64,000 nucleotides of DNA from Improbicoccus devescovinae (GTDB taxonomy: Bacteria; Bacillota; Clostridia; Oscillospirales; Acutalibacteraceae), in NCBI GenBank assembly GCA_036245095.1, contig BSWA01000002.1, positions 248,001-312,000 on the forward strand. The letters are read 5' to 3'. Made by a program: the position numbers and the translations under genes. The notes under the pieces are model-generated. The model worked only from the letters and a program-made list of their open reading frames with translations. It made no database searches and was not told where the DNA came from. This document shows positions 62,518 to 64,000 of the stretch, in pieces. Numbering within the stretch: position 1 is the stretch's first letter; each line of letters begins with the position of its first letter.

Positions 62518-63501
62518 GTGAGAAATATAAACACAAAGAAGAAATTTTTAGTTAGCTTAGTTATTCCTGTTTATAATACTGCTTATTACCTAGCAAAGGC
62601 GCTTCAGTCTGTGCAAGATCAGACTTTTAGGGATTTTCAGGCAATTATAATAAATGACGGGTCTACTGATGAGAGCTTGCAAATTATAGAAAGATTCGCA
62701 ATAAAAAACAAAAATTTTAGAATTATTAACCAAAAAAATAAAGGCTTAAGTGCTACTCGAAACAGAGGAATAAAAGCTAGTAATTCAGAATTCATCACGT
62801 TTATGGATAGCGATGATTTTATAGAACCAGATTATCTTGAAGAATTATACAATACAGCTATAAAATACCAAGCAGATATTGTATGTTGTAATTTTTGTTT
62901 TTATTATCCACAGATGAAAATTAAAGTTAAATGGCCATTCCCCGCTTTACCAGGAGTATATTCTAATGAACGTGCATTGAAAAAAATAACTAGTTGTATC
63001 GGTATTTTTAATTTTGTCTGGAATAAAATTTTCAGGAAAGAGCTTTTTACTAAAAATAATATAAAATTTTCAAATATGCACTATGAAGATTGTGCGATTT
63101 CACCAGTTTTATTTTTTTACGCAAAAAAAGTTGCAATTATCCCAAATGTTTTGTATAATTACGTAATGCGATCTTCAAGTATTACTCATGCTATTAGTGC
63201 CTCAAAAATAAATGATTCGATAAGGGCTATAAAAATTATAAGAGATTTTTATGAAAATAAAGGCATCTTACTTAAGTTTAGGCGCAGGTTAAAAGGTCAT
63301 GCTAAGCGATTTGGCGTGATCAGTTGTTATAACGTATTTATGATGCATTTGAGATCCAAGAATTTTAAAGGATTTTTGAAAAATATTCATTCTGTTAGAC
63401 GGTCTATAAAATCGATTATTTTCGACAAAGTTCGTGATTATAACAAAAAAAATGACATATTAAAAGGTTCATATCTTGTAATTGATCCAGAAAAAAAGTA
63501 A
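62518..63501 (+). CDS. Family 2 glycosyltransferase
   Basis: 327 residues. GT-A fold: VSLVIPVYNTAYYLAKALQS, INDGSTDESLQIIERF, NKGLSATRNRGIKASNSEFI and the metal-binding FMDSDDFIEPDYLEELYN. After the catalytic domain, KIFRKELFTKNNIKF and NMHYEDCAISPVLFF are typical of enzymes that build surface polysaccharides. The C-terminus is basic. The start is GTG, six bases after GGTGG, 17 bases after efp. The sugar and acceptor are not predictable. A flippase-like membrane protein gene follows. Confidence 0.92.
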   Translation: MRNINTKKKFLVSLVIPVYNTAYYLAKALQSVQDQTFRDFQAIIINDGSTDESLQIIERFAIKNKNFRIINQKNKGLSATRNRGIKASNSEFITFMDSDDFIEPDYLEELYNTAIKYQADIVCCNFCFYYPQMKIKVKWPFPALPGVYSNERALKKITSCIGIFNFVWNKIFRKELFTKNNIKFSNMHYEDCAISPVLFFYAKKVAIIPNVLYNYVMRSSSITHAISASKINDSIRAIKIIRDFYENKGILLKFRRRLKGHAKRFGVISCYNVFMMHLRSKNFKGFLKNIHSVRRSIKSIIFDKVRDYNKKNDILKGSYLVIDPEKK

Positions 63502-63530
63502 TGAATTTTTATTAAAAGTAGGTGAATTTT

Positions 63531-64000
63531 ATGGCTGACGTTGAAAAGGTGACTGATTCTAAAAAATTTTTAAAATTTATTTTATCTAAAATTTTGCCAA
63601 TAACGATCTCATTAGGAATTATAATTGGTTTTTGCATATATGAAAATAACTTATTAATGCTCATAAAGATATTTCCAACTCTTAATTTTTTTTATCTTTT
63701 ATTAGCATTTGTTTGTATATTTTCAAGCTGGATTTTCGAGAGCAAATCCTTAAAATTATTTTTTACTAATATATACTCTGGAAGCCTAGATTATTTTAAA
63801 TTAGCTATGATTGGTACATTTTATGGTTCGATGACGCCATTTGATTCAGGGAAGCAATCTTCACAGACAGTAAAACTCATGCAAGTAGGAGTAACTCCAG
63901 GGAAGGCAATTTCGTCATTTGGGAAAAAGCTATTTGCCTCCCAAATATGCACTGTTTTATTATCATTAATTTGCATAATTTTTAAATTTAACGAATTTAA
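63531..64000 (+). CDS. Lysylphosphatidylglycerol synthase/flippase-like membrane protein, N-terminal part
   Basis: 156 codons to the window edge. At least four membrane helices are visible (ISLGIIIGFCIYENN; LNFFYLLLAFVCIFSSWIFE; a third near IGTFYGSMTPF; a fourth at the end). The motif YGSMTPFDSGKQSSQTVKLM matches the family feature of flippase-like and lysylphosphatidylglycerol-synthase membrane domains (UPF0104/AglD). It probably acts with the preceding glycosyltransferase in envelope glycolipid formation; whether an aminoacyl-transfer domain follows cannot be seen. ATG at 63531 follows AGGTG. Confidence 0.8.
   Translation, partial: MADVEKVTDSKKFLKFILSKILPITISLGIIIGFCIYENNLLMLIKIFPTLNFFYLLLAFVCIFSSWIFESKSLKLFFTNIYSGSLDYFKLAMIGTFYGSMTPFDSGKQSSQTVKLMQVGVTPGKAISSFGKKLFASQICTVLLSLICIIFKFNEF

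Noticed and set aside
1..64000. Naming a species or host
   Set aside because: Gene content suggests a host-associated, spore-forming Clostridia member, but no 16S rRNA or other decisive marker is in the window.

Overview
The window is chromosomal DNA of an AT-rich, spore-forming member of the Bacillota, most likely class Clostridia and possibly Oscillospirales. Evidence is the set of sporulation genes (sigK with a pro-sequence, dpaA/dpaB, spoVAD, spoIIR, a SpoIIQ-like protein), a split two-subunit transketolase, a ribosomal protein S12 with the extra loop common in that group, and a tRNA-Thr with encoded CCA. No species can be named from the sequence alone. Small gene complements (ftsE without ftsX, pyrK without pyrD, a UvrC without its C-terminal DNA-binding hairpins) and a large load of exported proteins suggest a reduced, host-associated lifestyle; this is inference.

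Layout. 1-8753 (minus strand): ispG (cut by the window edge), rseP, thiI, a cysteine desulfurase, a STAS/ATPase partner-switching pair, spoVAD, tRNA-Thr, sigK and the dipicolinate synthase genes dpaB/dpaA. 8936-12686 (plus): a degenerate APH-fold protein, a membrane PP2C phosphatase of RsbU/SpoIIE type, and spoIIR. 13002-16533 (minus): ftsE, a CdaR/PucR-type regulator and an unknown basic protein. 16920-27256 (plus): two giant paralogous proteins of about 1,600 residues in much GC-richer DNA. 27540-36404: pyrK, leuS, split transketolase, a HlyD-like protein and valS. 36585-49445 (minus): a tandem array of thirteen paralogous exported proteins. 49581-51331: an exported GNAT-like protein and a SpoIIQ-like LytM protein. 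51618-64000: ffh, rpsP, rimM, uvrC, rpsL, rpsG, a 1-kb array of about 100-bp repeats, fusA, a minimal CPBP protease, an IS256 transposase remnant, an unknown tail-anchored protein, efp, a glycosyltransferase and the start of a flippase-like membrane protein.

The most unusual system is the 13-kb array at 36585-49445. Its members share an almost constant AT-rich 5' cassette (upstream inverted repeat, -35/-10 promoter, ribosome binding site, signal peptide) attached to divergent GC-rich mature proteins. Each mature protein has a helical domain with a TG(V/L)YF-P motif, a segment resembling the recognition helix of a helix-turn-helix, a W-(T/S)-(L/V)-(R/K) block, then a proline-rich disordered tail ending in acidic residues and aromatics (DEFWG-like). 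I propose that these are exported DNA-binding effectors with activation-domain-like tails, possibly related to the initiator-binding domain of parabasalid protists. This is a hypothesis to be tested by profile search and structure prediction. Four of the thirteen genes are visibly broken, so the array is being both duplicated and lost. The two giant proteins and the exported acetyltransferase-like protein share the export theme.

Housekeeping genes around these accessory blocks look intact. Several of them seem to start at ATT or ATA when judged by ribosome binding site and homologous N-terminus.
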